A stretch of DNA of 64,000 nt from IOR16 sp963521065 (GCA_963521065.1 CAUQTI010000002.1:203199-267198), one strand, 5' to 3'; shown: positions 33,600 through 42,863, numbered from the stretch's first letter. Made by a program: numbers and translations. The notes: generated by a model from the sequence alone, not told the origin.

Positions 33600-34640
33600 T
33601 TAAAATTCGAAATCGGCTTTTTTATCAATTGCTTCTATCATCGCCGGAATCACCTCATAAAGGTCACCCACGATTCCATAATTGCATATTTTAAAAATTG
33701 GTGCATTCGGATCTTTATTGATTGCAATAATATATTTTGATTCACTCATTCCTGCAAGGTGTTGAATCGCTCCAGAAATGCCGCATGCGATGTAAATGTC
33801 TGGCCGAACTGTTGTTCCCGTTTGTCCAACCTGATGTACATGATCAATCCATCCGGAGTCAACGGCTGCTCTGGACGCACCGACTTCTGCCCCCAGCTTA
33901 TCCGCTAGTTTTTGCAGTGTTTCAAAGCCGACAGCACCCTTTAATCCACGTCCGCCGGATACGATAATCTTTGCATCGGTCAAATTGACTGTCTTTTTAT
34001 CTGCAGGTATTTTATCAATCAATTTTACGCGGATGTCCTTCTCTTCAAGACTCGGTTTAAACACCTCTAATTCGCCTTTCGTACTTTCAACGTGGCGCGC
34101 TTTCTGCATTACACCCGGTCGTACCGTCGACATCTGAGGTCGATTTTTGGGACAGATAATGGTCGCCATAAGATTGCCACCAAAAGCAGGGCGCGTCTGC
34201 AATATCTTTCCGTCTTCTGGATCAATATCAAGTGAAGTGCAGTCCGCAACCAAGCCAGTTCCAATTTGCGCAGCAATTCTAGGCCCTACATCCCGTCCAA
34301 TTGAAGTAGCCCCAACCAAAACAATTTCCGGCTTTCTTTCTGAAATCAGCTGTGAAGTTGCAATGGAGTAGCCATCTGTCGAAAAATCTTTTAATAAAGG
34401 ATGCTCGATGTATATTATTTTATCAACATCGTATTTAAGTAATTTTTTAATCTCCTCTTCAATCTCATAACCTGCAACTACCGCAACTACTTTTTTGCCT
34501 ATTTTATCTGCTAATTTTCTTCCTTCTCCAATAAGCTCTATCGTTACCGGGTGGATTTTTCCTTCTCTTTGTTCTCCAATGACCCATACGTCATGATACT
34601 CCGCCAAATTCACATTCTGATTGACTTTTGCTCGTTCCAT
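33600..34640 (-). CDS. etfA: Electron transfer flavoprotein alpha subunit
   Basis: 346 residues. The N-terminal half is the ETF alpha/beta fold (YHDVWVIGEQREGKIHPVTIELIG). The C-terminal FAD domain has VSGGRGLKGAVGFETLQ, GASRAAVDSGWIDHVHQVGQTG, ACGISGAIQHLAGMSESKYI and AINKDPNAPIFKICNYGIVGD. It pairs with the EtfB encoded next to it. The ETF takes electrons from, or delivers them to, the acyl-CoA dehydrogenase of the operon, as FixAB does in carnitine reduction. It is unlike the EtfA domain of the fusion protein at 6953, which lacks a beta subunit. Confidence 0.93.
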   Translation of the reverse strand: MERAKVNQNVNLAEYHDVWVIGEQREGKIHPVTIELIGEGRKLADKIGKKVVAVVAGYEIEEEIKKLLKYDVDKIIYIEHPLLKDFSTDGYSIATSQLISERKPEIVLVGATSIGRDVGPRIAAQIGTGLVADCTSLDIDPEDGKILQTRPAFGGNLMATIICPKNRPQMSTVRPGVMQKARHVESTKGELEVFKPSLEEKDIRVKLIDKIPADKKTVNLTDAKIIVSGGRGLKGAVGFETLQKLADKLGAEVGASRAAVDSGWIDHVHQVGQTGTTVRPDIYIACGISGAIQHLAGMSESKYIIAINKDPNAPIFKICNYGIVGDLYEVIPAMIEAIDKKADFEF

Positions 34641-34656
34641 TTTATCAAACCCCTTT

Positions 34657-35448
34657 CTATATCAATTTCAAATCATGCAGCTTGTCGACAAGTGCTGCCG
34701 CTTTTTCTTTGCTGTTGAAGCCTTCAATCATCTCACTGTTTTGAGATCGAACCGGCACAAACGATTTATACACGTTTGTCGGAGAGCCCTTTAGTCCGAT
34801 TTGTGTCACATCTACATCTAAATCTTCTAAAGTATACACTTTCACCTGATCTGGGCCATCGTAAGCTTCAAATATTCCCCTTACAAAAGGATATCTTGGC
34901 TTATTCAATTCTTTGATTGCAGTTAGTAATACAGGAGGTTTTACTTCTAGCACATAGTCGCCGGTCTCTGTGAATCTATTTACAATAATATTTTCTCTGT
35001 CAACCTTTATTTCTTTGCAATAGGTAATTTGCGGAAGGTTGAGAAACTCCGCCATTTCCGGCCCTACCTGTGCGGTATCTCCGTCAATCGCCTGTCGTCC
35101 GCAGAATACTAAATCATATTCTCCGATTTTTTCAACAGCCGCTGCTAAAATAGTAGCAGTCGCCCAAGTATCCGAGCCTCCAAAAGCACGATCAGTTACT
35201 AAAACAGCTTCGTCCGCTCCCATAGCCAAGGCTTCTTTCAATGCTTCTTTTGCCTGTGGTGGCCCCATGCTGATAACGGAAACCTTTCCGCCGTGCAGGT
35301 CTTTTAATGCCAAAGCCTCTTCCAGCGCGTTTCTGTCATCGGGATTTATAATACTCGGAACACCGTCACGAATTAAAGTTCCGGTTTCTTGATTAATTCT
35401 TACTTCATTTGTATTTGGCACTTGCTTTACGCATACAATGATATTCAT
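34657..35448 (-). CDS. etfB: Electron transfer flavoprotein beta subunit
   Basis: 263 residues from ATG 35448, preceded by AGGAGG; six further codons upstream are in frame but include that site. Conserved segments are MNIIVCVKQVPNTNEVRINQ, NPDDRNALEEALALKD, SMGPPQAKEALKEALAMGAD and VFCGRQAIDGDTAQVGPEMA, which hold the AMP or second FAD. Gap of 16 bases to etfA. Whether it bifurcates electrons cannot be told by eye. Confidence 0.93.
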   Translation of the reverse strand: MNIIVCVKQVPNTNEVRINQETGTLIRDGVPSIINPDDRNALEEALALKDLHGGKVSVISMGPPQAKEALKEALAMGADEAVLVTDRAFGGSDTWATATILAAAVEKIGEYDLVFCGRQAIDGDTAQVGPEMAEFLNLPQITYCKEIKVDRENIIVNRFTETGDYVLEVKPPVLLTAIKELNKPRYPFVRGIFEAYDGPDQVKVYTLEDLDVDVTQIGLKGSPTNVYKSFVPVRSQNSEMIEGFNSKEKAAALVDKLHDLKLI

Positions 35449-35458
35449 ACGTTTCCTC

Positions 35459-36601
35459 CTATCCAATTACCGCTCTGGAAATAACGACTTTATGAATTTC
35501 TGAGGTACCTTCATAAATTTCGGTTATTTTTGCATCGCGATACATTCTTTCTAAAGGATAATCCTTCATATACCCATAACCGCCATGAATCTGCAGTGCA
35601 AGGTTTGTTACAAATCTTGCATTTTCAGAAGCATTTAATTTCGCCATCGCTGCTTCCTTCGTATGTGGTAACCCCTCTTTTTTTAAATAGGCCGCACGGT
35701 ACATCATCCACCTTGCACACTCCGTCTTCGTTGCCATGTCCGCAATGTACCACTGAATCCCTTGCAGCTGTGCAATCGGCTTTCCAAATTGCACTCTCTC
35801 ATGCACATATTTAATCGTTTCTTCCAGTGCTCCCTCTGCAATTCCAAGTGCCTGAGCAGCAACACCGATTCTTGCTCCGTCAAGCGCTGACATTGCAATC
35901 TTAAACCCTTTTCCTTCCGCACCAACTAGATTTTCTTTTGGTACACGGCAATTATCAAAAATCAATTCTACGGTTTCAGAACCATGGATTCCCATTTTTT
36001 CTTCGATTTTTCCGATTGAAAATCCTGGTGTCCCTTTTTCTACGAGGATACAAGACATCCCCTTAAGGCCCTTTGAGGGGTCTGTAAGTGCGAAAATAGC
36101 CAGATAATCTGCCTGCCCGCCACCAGATATAAAGCACTTTGTTCCATTCAGTATATATTCTCCGCTTTCTTCATCTAAAATAGCAGTTGTTTTCGCGCTG
36201 GCCGCATCACTGCCTGCGTTCGGTTCTGTGAGAGCAAACGCTCCCAAACACCCGCCACTCGTTACCTTCGGAAGGTATTTCTCCTTTTGCTCTTGGCTTC
36301 CGAATTTTCCAATCACGGCTGCGAAAATAGTATGAATGGATAAGATTGCTGCTGTCGCGGCACACTTTTTTGCAATTTCGGTTACTACAATTGACTTCTC
36401 AATGTCACTGCCGCCACTTCCTCCAAATTCAAACGGAGTTCCAATCCCCGCAAAGCCGATTTTTGTCATTTTTTGAAAGCTTTCTTTCGGAAAATATCCC
36501 AATTTATCTACTTCTGCCGCAATCGGAGCAATTTCCACTTCTGCAAATTCCTTCGCTACCTTCTGCAGCATTATCTGCGCATCTGTAAATTTAAAATCCA
36601 T
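35459..36601 (-). CDS. Acyl-CoA dehydrogenase (CaiA/butyryl-CoA dehydrogenase type)
   Basis: 380 residues, usual length. Signatures are GAFALTEPNAGSDAASAKT, ISGGGQADYLAIFALT, ALDGARIGVAAQALGIAEGALEE, QLQGIQWYIADMAT and IHGGYGYMKDYPLERMYRDAKI, then the catalytic Glu in IYEGTSEIH. It probably works as an ETF-linked reductase or dehydrogenase of a short enoyl-CoA. With the CoA-transferase, crotonase and ETF genes it matches the set CaiA, CaiB, CaiD and FixAB. Spacing to etfB is ten bases. Confidence 0.92.
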   Translation of the reverse strand: MDFKFTDAQIMLQKVAKEFAEVEIAPIAAEVDKLGYFPKESFQKMTKIGFAGIGTPFEFGGSGGSDIEKSIVVTEIAKKCAATAAILSIHTIFAAVIGKFGSQEQKEKYLPKVTSGGCLGAFALTEPNAGSDAASAKTTAILDEESGEYILNGTKCFISGGGQADYLAIFALTDPSKGLKGMSCILVEKGTPGFSIGKIEEKMGIHGSETVELIFDNCRVPKENLVGAEGKGFKIAMSALDGARIGVAAQALGIAEGALEETIKYVHERVQFGKPIAQLQGIQWYIADMATKTECARWMMYRAAYLKKEGLPHTKEAAMAKLNASENARFVTNLALQIHGGYGYMKDYPLERMYRDAKITEIYEGTSEIHKVVISRAVIG

Positions 36602-36613
36602 AAATTTTCCTCC

Positions 36614-37831
36614 TTACTCCTTACTTACAGTAATAATACCCTCTTGTAAAAATCCTTGTATTTGTTCTCCACTATACCCGATTTCTTTTAGAATCTCTTC
36701 TGAATGTTCCCCGATTAACGGAGAGGTACAGCTTAAGTTTGCTTCGATACTTCCAAATTTAATCGGCGTCATCGCGTAGACTGTTTTTGATCCGTCACGG
36801 TTTGTATCTTCAACAACATAGTTGTTTTCCAATGCCTGTGGATCTGAAATCACATCTGAAAAATGCTGAATCTTTTCGTGTGCAATGTCCGCCGCCGTTA
36901 GCTTCTGAATCATTTCCTCCTGCGTATATTTCGCAAATTCCTTATCAATTTCAGAAATCAAAGCAGGTGCATTATTTTTACCTGCAATTCCGTTAGCAAA
37001 GCGTTCGTCGCTGATGAGTTCCTCTCTTCCCAACACCTTGCAAAGGGCTGAAAAATAGCGATCATATTCAAGAATGCTCAGGAATATCCATTTTCCATCA
37101 CTGCATTTATAGGAATTTATAACCGGAGAAACCGCATCTTTTCTCGTCTTTGGATATTCATCGCCGTATTGTGTGGAGGCAATTAACGAGCTTGCATTCC
37201 AAATTGCCTGCCCAAAAAGAGACACCATTACCTTCTGTCCTTTTCCTGTTTTTGCCTGCTGATATAAGGCAGCACAGATACCCCCTGCCAAGCTGCACGA
37301 TGTTGTCGCATCTCCAAATCCAATCGGTGGATTAATCGGAGACGTATCTTTTTCTGCGATGTCAAGCATGGTTCCGCTCCGCGCCCAGAACGCAACGGTA
37401 TCAAATCCAGGATTGTCTTTTGCGGGGCCATAATCACCAAACCCATTTACTTGTGCCCAAATAAGATGAGGGTGACGCTCTGCTAATGATTCATAGTCAA
37501 GTCCAAGCCGTTTTAGTGCGCCGGTCCGATAGCTTGACACGAACACATTCGCTTCTGACAGAAGCTTTTCCATGATTTCAAGCCCACTTTCACACTTTAA
37601 ATTTACAGACAAGCCACGCTTATTTGCATTGTAGGTCGTATAAAACGGATTTACCTCGTCCTCCACCGGCATTAGCATGGTTGCTCCGGTTTTTCTTCCC
37701 GGATCACCAAAACTTGGCTCCACTTTTATTACATCAGCACCCCAGTCCGCTAAAATTTTAGCCGTTCCCGGTCCTGCCACAAAATAAGTTAAATCAATTA
37801 CTTTTACACCTTCTAACGGTTTCTGTAACAT
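36614..37831 (-). CDS. Class III (CaiB/BaiF) acyl-CoA transferase
   Basis: 405 residues. LEGVKVIDLTYFVAGPGTAKILADWGADVIKVEPSFGDPGR is the family N-terminus; the nucleophilic Asp lies in NPGFDTVAFWARSGTM. Further matches are YRTGALKRLGLDYESL and IGFGDATTSCSLAGGICAALYQ. It moves CoA from a product acyl-CoA to the incoming acid, saving ATP. The acid is unknown: carnitine-like, 3-hydroxyacid or aromatic acids all use this family. Ribosome site AGGAGGAAATTT. Confidence 0.92.
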   Translation of the reverse strand: MLQKPLEGVKVIDLTYFVAGPGTAKILADWGADVIKVEPSFGDPGRKTGATMLMPVEDEVNPFYTTYNANKRGLSVNLKCESGLEIMEKLLSEANVFVSSYRTGALKRLGLDYESLAERHPHLIWAQVNGFGDYGPAKDNPGFDTVAFWARSGTMLDIAEKDTSPINPPIGFGDATTSCSLAGGICAALYQQAKTGKGQKVMVSLFGQAIWNASSLIASTQYGDEYPKTRKDAVSPVINSYKCSDGKWIFLSILEYDRYFSALCKVLGREELISDERFANGIAGKNNAPALISEIDKEFAKYTQEEMIQKLTAADIAHEKIQHFSDVISDPQALENNYVVEDTNRDGSKTVYAMTPIKFGSIEANLSCTSPLIGEHSEEILKEIGYSGEQIQGFLQEGIITVSKE

Positions 37832-37883
37832 AAATTTCCTCCTAAATCTACTTCTCTCTATCAGTTATACTTACCCTAGTGGC

Positions 37884-39206
37884 TCACGGCCATGATGGAA
37901 ACAGCGTAAATAAGATGACACAAACTACGGATCCAATCAATGGCGTAACTACCGTAAGCCAAAAGATTGGTGTATACGCATCCTTATGTGTCTCGTTACA
38001 AAGTCCGTTTGTGACCGTGACGATATATCCGTTATGCGGCAATGAATCCAACGCCGCCGAAGAAATTGACATGGTTCTTGATATGGCTTCTGCAGCAACG
38101 CCCTTTGCAATGTAAATCGGCCCTAATAATGGGGCTGCGATTCCCAATGCGCCAGAAGCAGAACCGCACACACCGGCAATTACGGTTGTTCCAACGGCAA
38201 CACCTACAAGCTCAGGCCCCGGGATGTCGATCATCGCATCAATGACCACCTGAAAAGCAAGTGCACTCTTTACAACGGAGCCAAATGCAACTACGGCACA
38301 GGTATTGCTGATTGAAACGATTGATGTTTTGCAGCCTTCTCCAACATGGAAAAGAAGTTCTTTATTCTTTTGATACTTATTCAAAAGCAGCCATACTAAA
38401 ATAGCGCCAATGAACACTCCTGTTTCAAGCTGAACCAAGGGCTTTCCGTCTCGAAGCGGCGCATTGATTAAAATAATAGTAACGATTAATGGGATCAATG
38501 CGATAATTGGATTTGGAAGCGTCCCCTCTTCATGAAAACGGTCTGCTTCTTTTGCAACAAAATGCTCTCCTTTTTCTTTTGCGTTTTTTACAAAGCGGAA
38601 TAATAAAACAGAGCCCATTAAAAACATAAATCCGCAGGAGATAAATCCAACAGTGGTGCCCGCCATATAAGTAACTCCAAGCTCCGTGGATGGAATGGCA
38701 TTATGTATTTGCGGTGCACCTGGTGCAACCATTGCAAAAGTGGAGCATCCAAAGGTAAGTGCTGCCGGGATAAAGCGCCTTGGAAGATCTGCTTCCCGAA
38801 ATACTTCAAGTGCAATCGGAAATACTGCAAAAGAGCAAACAAAAACGCTGACACCGCCGTAAGCGAGAATGGCACAAGACAGAGGAATGGAGATGAGCGC
38901 TTTTTCTTTCCCCAATGCTTTTACAATCAGCTTTGCAATGGATTTCGCACCATTCGTTACCTCCATCATTTTTCCCATAAGGACACCCGTTAAAAAGATT
39001 AAGTAATTCGCCTGAAAGAAGCCGACAAAGCCACCTACAAAATCGGTTTTCATCGCGGTATACATAGGAATACCACCTGTCAGCGCAACAATTGCTGCAC
39101 TGATAAACGCAATTACAAATATATTAATTCCACGCATGATGAGATACATCAAGACACCTAATGCAGTGATAATACCAATCAAGCTGATCAGTTCATTCAT
39201 TGACAT
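37884..39206 (-). CDS. GntP-family permease
   Basis: 440 residues with about twelve hydrophobic helices. GntP traits include LMYLIMRGINIFVIAFISAAIVALTGG, YLIFLTGVLMGKMMEVTNGAKS, VSVFVCSFAVFPIALEVFRE, and ISSAALDSLPHNGYIVTVTN. GntP members carry gluconate, D-serine, glycerate or beta-hydroxybutyrate with protons. Its place among CoA-transferase, crotonase and acyl-CoA dehydrogenase genes suggests a hydroxy-acid substrate. It stands where a BCCT carrier (CaiT) would be in E. coli cai. Confidence 0.85.
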   Translation of the reverse strand: MSMNELISLIGIITALGVLMYLIMRGINIFVIAFISAAIVALTGGIPMYTAMKTDFVGGFVGFFQANYLIFLTGVLMGKMMEVTNGAKSIAKLIVKALGKEKALISIPLSCAILAYGGVSVFVCSFAVFPIALEVFREADLPRRFIPAALTFGCSTFAMVAPGAPQIHNAIPSTELGVTYMAGTTVGFISCGFMFLMGSVLLFRFVKNAKEKGEHFVAKEADRFHEEGTLPNPIIALIPLIVTIILINAPLRDGKPLVQLETGVFIGAILVWLLLNKYQKNKELLFHVGEGCKTSIVSISNTCAVVAFGSVVKSALAFQVVIDAMIDIPGPELVGVAVGTTVIAGVCGSASGALGIAAPLLGPIYIAKGVAAEAISRTMSISSAALDSLPHNGYIVTVTNGLCNETHKDAYTPIFWLTVVTPLIGSVVCVILFTLFPSWP

Positions 39207-39246
39207 ATATTTTCCTCCTTTATATTTTTTTACTGCCTATGCGCGT

Positions 39247-40053
39247 TTACCTGTTTTTAAATATCGCTTTTCTCTTTCCAATAAAGGCATCCATTCCTTC
39301 CTGCTTATCCTCCGTTGCAAAGGTCAATCCTGCCAAGTCCTTTTCAAGCTCAAGCGCATTCATTAAATCCATATCTACACCTTTATTAATTGCAAGCTTT
39401 GCATATTTGATGGCAAGCGGCGCATTCTCTATAATCGTTCTCATGCATTCCTTTGCCGCATCAATCAATGCATCCTCTGCGGTAATTTCATTTACAAGCC
39501 CCATTGAAAGCGCTTCTTCTGGCTTTACCTGTCTCGCAGTATAAATTAAATCTTTTGCCCGTCCTGCACCCACCAATCTTGTCAGCCTTTGCGTCCCACC
39601 AAAGCAAGGTATCACACCAAGCTTTACCTCCGGCTGACCAAATACAGCTTTTTCGGAGGCGATTCTTAAATCACAGCACATAGCCAGCTCACATCCCCCG
39701 CCTAATGCATAGCCATTGACTGCAGCGATTACAGGTTTTTCAAATGCCTCTATTTTGTTAAATACACTTTGCGCATAGCCTGCGTAACTTCTCCCTTGCT
39801 CACTTTTATAAGCCTGCATCTGAAGAATGTCGGCGCCAGCTACGAACGCTTTCCCGCTTCCGGTTAAAATTACCCCTTTTATTTCTTCATTCTCACTGAA
39901 TACCTCAAATATCTCTTCCAGTTCTTTTAATGTCTTATTATTCAGTGCGTTCAATGCTTTCGGTCGATTCATAATAAGCAACGCAATCCCGCTATCATAT
40001 TCCACTTTGATATTTTCCAGTGTCTCACTCAGCATAACCAAACTGTTGTTCAT
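39247..40053 (-). CDS. Enoyl-CoA hydratase (crotonase/CaiD-like)
   Basis: 268 residues from ATG 40053 with GGAGG six bases upstream; an adjoining GTG is closer than ideal. Oxyanion-hole segments are GSGKAFVAGADILQM and NGYALGGGCELAMCCDLR. Both catalytic glutamates are kept (GGGCELAM and FGQPEVKLGV), so it should hydrate or dehydrate an enoyl/3-hydroxyacyl-CoA. It is the first gene behind the sigma-54 promoter. Confidence 0.92.
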   Translation of the reverse strand: MNNSLVMLSETLENIKVEYDSGIALLIMNRPKALNALNNKTLKELEEIFEVFSENEEIKGVILTGSGKAFVAGADILQMQAYKSEQGRSYAGYAQSVFNKIEAFEKPVIAAVNGYALGGGCELAMCCDLRIASEKAVFGQPEVKLGVIPCFGGTQRLTRLVGAGRAKDLIYTARQVKPEEALSMGLVNEITAEDALIDAAKECMRTIIENAPLAIKYAKLAINKGVDMDLMNALELEKDLAGLTFATEDKQEGMDAFIGKRKAIFKNR

Positions 40054-40164
40054 CACTTTCCTCCTCTATTTTCATGAAAAAATTTCAAGCTTCAGTTTGT
40101 GCGGCCGCATCACTAAAACCTTCGTTTTGGCCGGTTAAATATTCCGGTTCATTTTCTATTGGGT

Positions 40165-40180
40165 AGCAATTGCCATGCCA
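40165..40180 (-). promoter_or_regulatory. Sigma-54 (-24/-12) promoter of the cai/fix-like operon
   Basis: On the minus strand TGGCAT-GGCAA-TTGCT, matching TGGCAC-N5-TTGC with both invariant GG and GC and the exact spacing. It lies about 110 bases upstream of the crotonase ATG, and a sigma-54 activator gene ends the operon. Confidence 0.82.
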
Positions 40181-40339
40181 TATTTCCACTTTCCTTGAAA
40201 TTGTTAAAAAAATAATTTTCAAATTATAAGATACCTGTCATTTTTTTAATAAAATAGCAATCTATTTTAAATATGCAATTTCTAGATCGTTTTTTTATGA
40301 ACATTGTTTATAAATTTTTGATTATTTTTTATTTAATCT

Positions 40340-40393
40340 ATCTACATTTTTTCCATATGGAGACTTTTGTCTCTATATGGAAAAAATGTAGAT
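40340..40393. promoter_or_regulatory. 25-bp near-perfect inverted repeat, candidate activator binding site
   Basis: Arms begin ATCTACATTTTTTCC at 40340 and end with the mirror at 40393; one mismatch in 25. The centre is GAGAC-TTTT-GTCTC. It is 160 bases upstream of the sigma-54 promoter, the usual range for an enhancer-type site. No T-run follows on either strand, so it is not a standard terminator. Confidence 0.65.
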
Positions 40394-40520
40394 GGAAGTT
40401 CTGTTTTCAATGAAACGATAAAATTATTTTTTTAACAAATAAGCTTTTCAAATTATTTTTCTACAAATGGAGAATTTTTTCACATAAAGGCCATCCTTCC
40501 TCCAGCGCGGTTTCTTTATA
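40394..40520. other. AT-rich stretch with no feature
   Basis: Between the inverted repeat and the DUF3343 terminator no gene or structure was seen. The 5' leader 40057-40164 of the crotonase gene likewise has no recognised element. Confidence 0.5.
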
Positions 40521-40560
40521 AAAAAAAGCGTAATGAAACGAGTGTTTCATTGCGCTTTTT
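40521..40560 (-). terminator. Terminator after the DUF3343 gene
   Basis: AAAAAAAGCG, AATGAAAC and the mirror GTTTCATT, GCGCTTTTT form a long stem with GAGT loop. T-runs on both strands; the DUF3343 gene reads into it. Confidence 0.82.
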
Positions 40561-40632
40561 TATTCTTTATTAAAGTATATACCCAAAGATAACGCTTTTT
40601 TATATTTACGCTTCTTTAGAAATTTCTTGTCA

Positions 40633-40890
40633 TTAGGCTACACGGATATAATCCACCTGATTATTTTGATCTTGAATTTCGTATACTCCACTGTGATTGA
40701 TGTTGTTATCTGCTAGAATATCAAGTACAAATGGTAATTGATTTGTTCGAATATAGAGTGCATAGCCACAACTTTTAAGCAACTTAGGGGGCGTTTTTTT
40801 CAGGGTCGAACGAATTTGCTGACTCTGTAATTTTTCCTGTGCATAAGCAGCCTTATAAAAGGACGAAAATGCAATGATATAATCCTTCAT
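40633..40890 (-). CDS. DUF3343 small protein (putative Se/S carrier-like)
   Basis: 85 residues. DYIIAFSSFYKAAYAQEKLQ then KTPPKLLKSCGYALYI is the DUF3343 pattern, with the conserved cysteine in SCGYAL. Family members are described as putative selenium or sulfur carriers in anaerobes; no reaction is established. It stands alone, with its own terminator. No selenium gene is nearby in the window. Confidence 0.82.
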   Translation of the reverse strand: MKDYIIAFSSFYKAAYAQEKLQSQQIRSTLKKTPPKLLKSCGYALYIRTNQLPFVLDILADNNINHSGVYEIQDQNNQVDYIRVA

Positions 40891-40935
40891 GAAATCCCTC
40901 TTTTCCGTCGTTGAGTTTCGTTTTTCAACCTCATA

Positions 40936-42195
40936 CTATTGTAAGGTTTTTAGCATTCGTATGTAATTTTCTAAAAATCCCACACGCTCCACATCGGCTT
41001 CTGCAATTAAAGGATATGATTGTATCTGTTTTTTGTCTTTATATACCAGAAGCGTTCCAATTTCATCACCCTTTTTTACCGGTGCTGTAATGGATGAGTT
41101 CAAAGTAACCTTTGTACTGATTCCTTCTTTTTCTCCCTTTTTCACAAGAAAGCTTACCGTCTCAGGAGAAATGGCATTCACCGTTTCAGCACTCCCTTTT
41201 TGAACCGCTGCACTGCCCATCACTACATTTTTTTCTGCAATCTTCGCACTATCGTAAGTGGCAAAGCCATAGTCAAGCAACCGGCTTACCTCTGCAAACC
41301 GAATCTTTGAAGTTGTAGACCCCATAACAACGGAAATCAACGTGAGATCCCCTTTTGTTGCCGATCCGGAAAGACAATAACCAGCTTCCTGTGTAAACCC
41401 TGTTTTTATACCATTTGCACCAGGATATTGTTTGATTAAACGATTCGTATTTGTGAGCCCAAGCTCAGTCTGTTTTTTCCCGCTTAAACCCACAGTTATT
41501 TTCGTCTGCCACGTATTAAACCATTCTTTTGTCTCTGCGTGTTTCAGAAGTTCTTTTGACATTAGTCCTATATCATATGCACTTGTATAGTGATTGGCTA
41601 CCGGCAGCCCGTTTGTATTTACAAAATTCGTATCCTTCATCCCCAGCTCTTTCGCACGCTTATTCATCTTCTCGACGAATATTTCTTCGGTACCGCCCAC
41701 ATATTCCGCAATTGCAACGCACGCATCATTTGCACTACAAATTGCCATCCCTTTTAACAGATTTTCTACGCTCTGTGTCTCACCAGCCTCCATATACATC
41801 TGACTTCCGCCCATACTGGCTGCGCGCTCACTGATGGTTACCTGGTCATCCATCTTAATCTGCCCATTTTCCACAGCTTCTAATGCTAAAAGCATTGTCA
41901 TAACTTTAGTTACGCTAGCAGGAGGAAGCTGTTCATGGCTGTTTTGCTCATAAATAATAAGGCCAGAACCCGCATCTAAAAGTACTGCTGATTTCGCATC
42001 AATCTTAAGACTTCCCTCTGCGATATCTGTGTTAATCTCAATAGCATGTGCAACATTCTCCTCTTTCACAGAAGATGCTGTAAACGGTATCCTCCAAAAA
42101 TGAGAAAAAGAAACAACAAAAACAAAAATAATGGTGAAAATCAGCACTGCCGACAAAGCCAGCGGTATTCTTCTCTTTTTTTTATATAAAGACAA
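40936..42195 (-). CDS. D-alanyl-D-alanine carboxypeptidase (DacF/PBP5 type)
   Basis: 419 residues. A signal anchor at about 11-32 leads to the penicillin-binding domain with Ser94-x-x-Lys97 in PPASVTKVMTM, the SxN in CSANDACVAIAE, and KTG in NGIKTGFTQEAGYCLSG. A beta-rich PBP5 C-terminal domain follows and the end (VGFLENYIRMLKTLQ) is an amphipathic membrane anchor. It trims the terminal D-Ala from peptidoglycan and in spore formers often acts on the cortex. It precedes a CotF-like gene. Confidence 0.92.
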   Translation of the reverse strand: MSLYKKKRRIPLALSAVLIFTIIFVFVVSFSHFWRIPFTASSVKEENVAHAIEINTDIAEGSLKIDAKSAVLLDAGSGLIIYEQNSHEQLPPASVTKVMTMLLALEAVENGQIKMDDQVTISERAASMGGSQMYMEAGETQSVENLLKGMAICSANDACVAIAEYVGGTEEIFVEKMNKRAKELGMKDTNFVNTNGLPVANHYTSAYDIGLMSKELLKHAETKEWFNTWQTKITVGLSGKKQTELGLTNTNRLIKQYPGANGIKTGFTQEAGYCLSGSATKGDLTLISVVMGSTTSKIRFAEVSRLLDYGFATYDSAKIAEKNVVMGSAAVQKGSAETVNAISPETVSFLVKKGEKEGISTKVTLNSSITAPVKKGDEIGTLLVYKDKKQIQSYPLIAEADVERVGFLENYIRMLKTLQ

Positions 42196-42278
42196 ACGAA
42201 ACCCCCCTCACTCACTTTCTTTCTAAAGGATATTGCAACAAAAGAGATTTTAGACCAAAGGAAAAAGAAATTCCAAAC

Positions 42279-42319
42279 AATAATCCTGACCATCCGCATA
42301 CACCGTGGCCAGGATTATT
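42279..42319. terminator. Hairpin between CotF-like and carboxypeptidase genes
   Basis: AATAATCCTG (42279-42288) pairs with CAGGATTATT (42310-42319), extended by CCA/TGG. The T-run is stronger on the plus strand, but only minus-strand genes flank it, so it probably ends the CotF-like transcript weakly. Confidence 0.55.
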
Positions 42320-42344
42320 TCTTTTTTCTTTGAACTTAAAAGAT

Positions 42345-42863
42345 CTAATTATACATCCCATTTTGAGCCATATAATTATAAATTTTCTCTCCATGCTCCT
42401 GCTCTTCTTTTTGAATATGATTTAAAGCCTGTCTCATATTAGGATCTTTAAATTCGAAAATAGCCGTATCATACGTCGAAGACACAAATTTTTCAGTCGA
42501 AAGAGCGTCCGTGCATAAATAGCAGTCACTTTGTGATGCATTGCTTCCAGACCCCTGTGTTTGTGACTGTGCAAGTATTTGAGATTGCATCGTAGACTGT
42601 GACTGCGTTGCCGGCTGAGCTTGTCCCATTTCCTGCAGCTTTGGCTTTTGCTTTCCGGTATTCATCATCGGAACGGTGCCGCTCAACATCTGATTGATTG
42701 TATCCAGATGCTGCTGCTCTTGCCCTTCCAATTCCTTAAACAAGGCCTTCAACTGCGGATCGGATGCCTGTGCTGCATATTTGCTATACTTTTCTATGCA
42801 AATCTCTTCATGCTTTTTCTCATCCTGCAATAACGTTATTTCTTTTTGTGTTAATGTATTCAT
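42345..42863 (-). CDS. CotF-like spore coat protein with a Gln/Ser-rich insert
   Basis: 172 residues. The N-terminal segment ITLLQDEKKHEEICIEKYSK is followed by a ferritin-like pair of helices (LFKELEGQEQQHLDTI), and the C-terminal SSTYDTAIFEFKDPNMRQAL plus EEQEHGEKIYNYMAQNGMY is the CotF signature. Between them, residues of about 70-115 form a Gln, Ser and Thr repeat-like linker (QPATQSQSTMQSQ). It suggests endospore formation. Confidence 0.85.
   Translation of the reverse strand: MNTLTQKEITLLQDEKKHEEICIEKYSKYAAQASDPQLKALFKELEGQEQQHLDTINQMLSGTVPMMNTGKQKPKLQEMGQAQPATQSQSTMQSQILAQSQTQGSGSNASQSDCYLCTDALSTEKFVSSTYDTAIFEFKDPNMRQALNHIQKEEQEHGEKIYNYMAQNGMYN

Noticed and set aside
33600..40053. gbu-type gamma-butyrobetaine operon (trimethylamine formation)
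   Set aside because: No BCCT carrier is present, the permease is GntP-like, and gene content fits general cai/fix-like reduction better; the substrate is left open.
40340..40393. Rho-independent terminator
   Set aside because: No T-run follows the stem on either strand and no gene ends there.
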